Origin: Streptomyces scabichelini
GTDB taxonomy: Bacteria > Actinomycetota > Actinomycetes > Streptomycetales > Streptomycetaceae
DNA: 64,000 nt
Direction of reading: 5' to 3'
NCBI RefSeq assembly: GCF_011045015.1
Contig: NZ_JAAKZY010000029.1
Coordinates: forward strand, 1 to 64,000
Positions 61,548 through 64,000 of this stretch are shown here, one piece after another. The position numbers were made by a program, and so were the translations under genes. Every line of letters begins with the position of its first letter. Position 1 is the first letter of the stretch. The notes under the pieces are model-generated. The model was not told where the DNA came from. It saw nothing but the letters and a program-made list of their open reading frames with translations, and made no database searches.

Positions 61548-62422
61548 GTGTTCTGGACACGGAAGCCGCCGTCACGTCCGCGGCGCCCGACGCCCCTCGG
61601 CGGCGCCGCCCGCTGCCGGGCAGCCTCCTGGTGGGCGGTCTCATCGTCATGGTCGTGCTCGGCATGGCACTGCTGTCCTTCGTGTGGACCCCGCACGACC
61701 CGACCTTGGTGAATCCCGCGGTGCGGCTGCAGGAGCCGTCGACGGAGTACTGGTTCGGCACGGACAAGTTCGGCCGCGACGTGTTCAGCCAGATCCTGAT
61801 GGGCTCACGCACCACGCTGTTCGTGGGCTTCGTGGCGGTGGGTGTCGCCGCCGTGGTCGGAGTGCCCCTCGGCATCGTCGCCGGAATGGCGCCCCGCTGG
61901 TTCGGCGAGCTGCTGATGCGCGGCAACGACCTGCTTCTCGCCTTCCCCGCGCTCCTGCTGGCCATCATGTTCGCCGCCGTGTACGGCGCCGGCACGCTGG
62001 TCGCGATGGTCGCCATCGGCATCGCGTCCATTCCCCACTACGCCCGGCTGATCCGCGGCGGCACGTTGCAGGTCATGAAGACCGAATACGTGACCGCGGC
62101 GCGCGCGGCGGGCCGCGGGCCGTTCTCCATCGGCCTGCGGCATGTCCTGCCCAACGTCAGCAGTCTCGTCATCGTTCAGGCGTCGGTCGGTTTCGCCATC
62201 GCCGTGCTCGCCGAAGCCGCACTGTCCTTCCTCGGCTTCGGAACCCCGCCCCCCACACCCTCCTGGGGCCGGATGCTTCAGGAGAGCCAGGAGATGCTGT
62301 CGATCGCCCCCCGGCTCGCCGTGTTCCCGGGCATCGCGATCGCGGTGGCGGTGCTCGGATTCAATCTGCTCGGTGACGGCCTGCGCGACCGTTTCGACCC
62401 CAAGCTGGAGGACCGCCGATGA
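61544..62422 (+). CDS. ABC importer permease, DppC-like
   Basis: 292 residues, five to six membrane helices. N-terminal OppC_N segment, then EYWFGTDKFGRDVFSQILMG, the standard DppC motif, and the EAA loop TLQVMKTEYVTAARAAGRGPFSIGLRHVLPN. The end FNLLGDGLRDRFDPKLEDR is also characteristic. Pairs with the DppB-like subunit; coupled to both neighbours by 4-base overlaps (ATGA). The start at 61544 is fixed by that overlap and by the family N-terminus. Confidence 0.95.
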   Translation: MSVLDTEAAVTSAAPDAPRRRRPLPGSLLVGGLIVMVVLGMALLSFVWTPHDPTLVNPAVRLQEPSTEYWFGTDKFGRDVFSQILMGSRTTLFVGFVAVGVAAVVGVPLGIVAGMAPRWFGELLMRGNDLLLAFPALLLAIMFAAVYGAGTLVAMVAIGIASIPHYARLIRGGTLQVMKTEYVTAARAAGRGPFSIGLRHVLPNVSSLVIVQASVGFAIAVLAEAALSFLGFGTPPPTPSWGRMLQESQEMLSIAPRLAVFPGIAIAVAVLGFNLLGDGLRDRFDPKLEDRR

Positions 62423-63525
62423 CCCCGGCACCTGACACGGCACCGGCCCCGAAGCCGGCACCCGACACGGCACCGGCATCCCGGCCGGGCTCGTCCGACT
62501 CCCCCGACTCGCCCGACAGCGTATTGGCCGTGCGGAATCTCGACGTCACGGTGGGCGGCCAGAAGCTCGTCGAGGACGTCGACTTCACCATCCGGGCCGG
62601 CGAACGGGTCGGCCTGATCGGTGAATCGGGGTCCGGCAAGTCGCTGACCGCACTGAGCGTCATGGGCCTGCTCCCCGAGGGGCTCCGGGCCACGGGTTCG
62701 GTGCGGCTCGCGGGAGTCGACCACGACCTGGTGGGCGCCGACGAGGCGCGGATGTCCCGGGTGCGGGGCAAGGAGATCGCCATGGTCTTCCAGGAGCCCA
62801 TGACCGCTCTGAACCCCACGATGAGAGTCGGGCGGCAGATCGCCGAGGTGCTGCTGGTCCACCGGACCAGGCCCGACCGCGCGTCCGCCCAGGCAGCCGC
62901 CGTGGAACTGCTCGACCAGGTGGGACTGCCCGATCCGGCGGCCGCCGCGCGCGCCTACCCGCACCAGTTCTCCGGAGGCCAGCGGCAGCGGGTGGTGCTG
63001 GCCATCGCCCTCGCGAACGATCCCGCGCTCCTGGTCTGCGACGAACCCACCACCGCGCTCGACGTCACGGTGCAGGCGCGGGTGCTCGACCTGATCGTGC
63101 GGGGCGTGCAGGACCGCAGGTCGGCCATGCTCTTCATCACCCACGACCTGGCCGTGGTGGCCACCGCCTGCGAGCGGGTCATGGTCATGTACGGCGGACG
63201 GGTGGTCGAGTCAGGGCCGGTCCGGGAGGTGTTCACGCGCCCCCGGCACCGCTACACCCAGGGCCTGATCGGCTCGTCGGATCTGACCGTGGTCGACGAC
63301 CGGGGCCGGCTGGTCACGATCGGCGGGTCGGTTCCGCCGGCGGGCCGGTTCCCCGCCGGATGCGTCTTCAGAAACAGGTGCCCCGAGGCGACCGACGAGT
63401 GCGCGAGCAGGCCGGAGTGGATCCCGACCGGGCCGGACTCCGGCTACGCCTGCTTCCACCCAGTACCGGAGAGCGGCGCACGCGGGTCCCGCATCCCCAC
63501 GAACCAGGAGGCCGATCGTGGCTGA
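62419..63525 (+). CDS. ABC importer ATPase, DppD-like
   Basis: 368 residues. An unusual N-terminal extension of about 35 residues rich in Pro/Ala/Ser with the repeated element [16 protein letters not shown] (a short DNA direct repeat). Then Walker [19 protein letters not shown]-loop [13 protein letters not shown], signature [16 protein letters not shown], Walker [17 protein letters not shown], and the C-terminal oligopeptide-transport domain with the Cys pattern [14 protein letters not shown]...CFHP, which binds an iron-sulfur cluster in some DppD-type subunits. Energises the importer with the DppF-like ATPase. Overlaps both neighbours. Confidence 0.95.
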   Translation: MTPAPDTAPAPKPAPDTAPASRPGSSDSPDSPDSVLAVRNLDVTVGGQKLVEDVDFTIRAGERVGLIGESGSGKSLTALSVMGLLPEGLRATGSVRLAGVDHDLVGADEARMSRVRGKEIAMVFQEPMTALNPTMRVGRQIAEVLLVHRTRPDRASAQAAAVELLDQVGLPDPAAAARAYPHQFSGGQRQRVVLAIALANDPALLVCDEPTTALDVTVQARVLDLIVRGVQDRRSAMLFITHDLAVVATACERVMVMYGGRVVESGPVREVFTRPRHRYTQGLIGSSDLTVVDDRGRLVTIGGSVPPAGRFPAGCVFRNRCPEATDECASRPEWIPTGPDSGYACFHPVPESGARGSRIPTNQEADRG

Positions 63526-64000
63526 GCAGGCGACCAGCGCCCCCCTCGCACCCGAGTCGGGGACCGGCCTCGTGGACGCGATCAGCGTCCGAGACGTCAC
63601 GCGTGACTACCGACGGCCTCGTACCTCGCTGCGCCACCCCAGCCCCCCGGTGCACGCCCTGCGCGGCGTCAGCTTCGCCATTCCCCAGGGTCAACGGTTC
63701 GGCATCGTGGGCGAGTCGGGGTGCGGCAAGTCGACCCTGCTGCGGATACTGGCCGGTCTTGACCGTCCCACCAGCGGCAGCGTCGCGATCGACGGCCGGG
63801 ACATCACCGGGCTGCGGGAGAGACAACTCCGGTTCGTCCGCGAGCGGCTCCAACTGGTGTTCCAGGACCCGATGAGTTCGCTGGACCCGCGCATGCGCGT
63901 CGGCGACATCGTGGCCGAGCCGCTCGTCGCGCAGGGGCACGGCAACCGCAAGGAGCGGGTGGCCGAGTTGCTGGAGGCCGTCGGCCTGCGAGCCGACGCG
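63518..64000 (+). CDS. ABC importer ATPase, DppF-like (3' end outside window)
   Basis: The first 161 residues are visible from GTG 63518, overlapping the end of the DppD-like gene by 8 bases. Walker A FGIVGESGCGKSTLLRILAG, Q-loop VFQDPMSSLDPRM, and a start reading ISVRDVTRDYRRPRTSLRHP. The signature and Walker B lie beyond the window. Second ATPase of the importer. No defect is seen in the visible part. Confidence 0.94.
   Translation, partial: MAEQATSAPLAPESGTGLVDAISVRDVTRDYRRPRTSLRHPSPPVHALRGVSFAIPQGQRFGIVGESGCGKSTLLRILAGLDRPTSGSVAIDGRDITGLRERQLRFVRERLQLVFQDPMSSLDPRMRVGDIVAEPLVAQGHGNRKERVAELLEAVGLRADA

Overview
The window is about 70% GC, with GTG/TTG starts, strong third-position GC bias, Tat-exported proteins, ABC-2 drug-type exporters and very many MarR/TetR/XRE/GntR regulators. 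This is the style of a Streptomyces (or close relative) chromosome. The density of decayed genes, transposase stumps, duplicated regulators and dispensable enzymes suggests an accessory or arm region, not a core region. No rRNA, tRNA, CRISPR array, phage module or replication origin was seen.

Layout. 1-1.6 kb: the 3' end of an IS630-type transposase, interrupted exactly at its stop codon by a dead IS701-type element with intact ends and a CTAG target duplication. 1.6-2.8 kb: two tandem near-twin MarR genes and an AsnC stump. 2.8-11 kb: an OmpR-type two-component system, a zinc dehydrogenase, an ABM-domain protein, an alpha/beta hydrolase divergent from its TetR, and a Tat-exported amidohydrolase. 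Three copies of a roughly 200-bp repeat lie upstream of the two-component system, the dehydrogenase and the amidohydrolase. 11.4-15.3 kb: an ABC exporter with a NarL-type two-component system. 15.3-20.4 kb: a PaoABC-like exported molybdenum aldehyde oxidoreductase with an XdhC/PaoD-type maturation factor. 20.9-23.2 kb: two MarR regulators around an ABC-2-like membrane protein.

23.7-27.3 kb: a very large secreted alpha-L-rhamnosidase (GH78) with a LacI-type operator. 27.8-36.4 kb: an apparently undescribed aromatic or polyketide catabolic cluster under a TetR with a mirrored operator pair. Its genes encode an NmrA-like reductase, a dehydrogenase, a homogentisate-dioxygenase-like bicupin, a methyltransferase-like protein, an FAH hydrolase, a VOC protein, a SnoaL-like protein and a divergent FAD monooxygenase. 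36.5-40.8 kb: decayed quinone oxidoreductase pieces flanking a flavodoxin/SnoaL/DJ-1 operon and its probable XRE (MmyB-type) regulator. 40.9-48 kb: a chimeric membrane/aldolase ORF and a secreted or lipid-anchored set that includes a 1368-residue protein combining a lysozyme-like region, a golvesin-C-like region and an SGNH hydrolase.

48-56 kb: TnpB and XRE remnants, an alcohol dehydrogenase, a DUF2255 protein, a Na+/H+ antiporter, a second amidohydrolase, a third XRE divergent from an aldo/keto reductase, and a decayed second copy of the 8-kb hydrolase. 56.4-64 kb: a GntR and an amidase translationally coupled, divergent from a decayed tartrate/isopropylmalate-type dehydrogenase and a five-gene oligopeptide-type ABC importer whose last gene runs off the window.

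The recurring architecture is one small redox or hydrolytic enzyme set with its own ligand-sensing regulator across a divergent promoter. Several of these promoters contain recognisable dyads, so the window reads as a row of independently inducible detoxification or catabolism cassettes with the debris of earlier ones between them.
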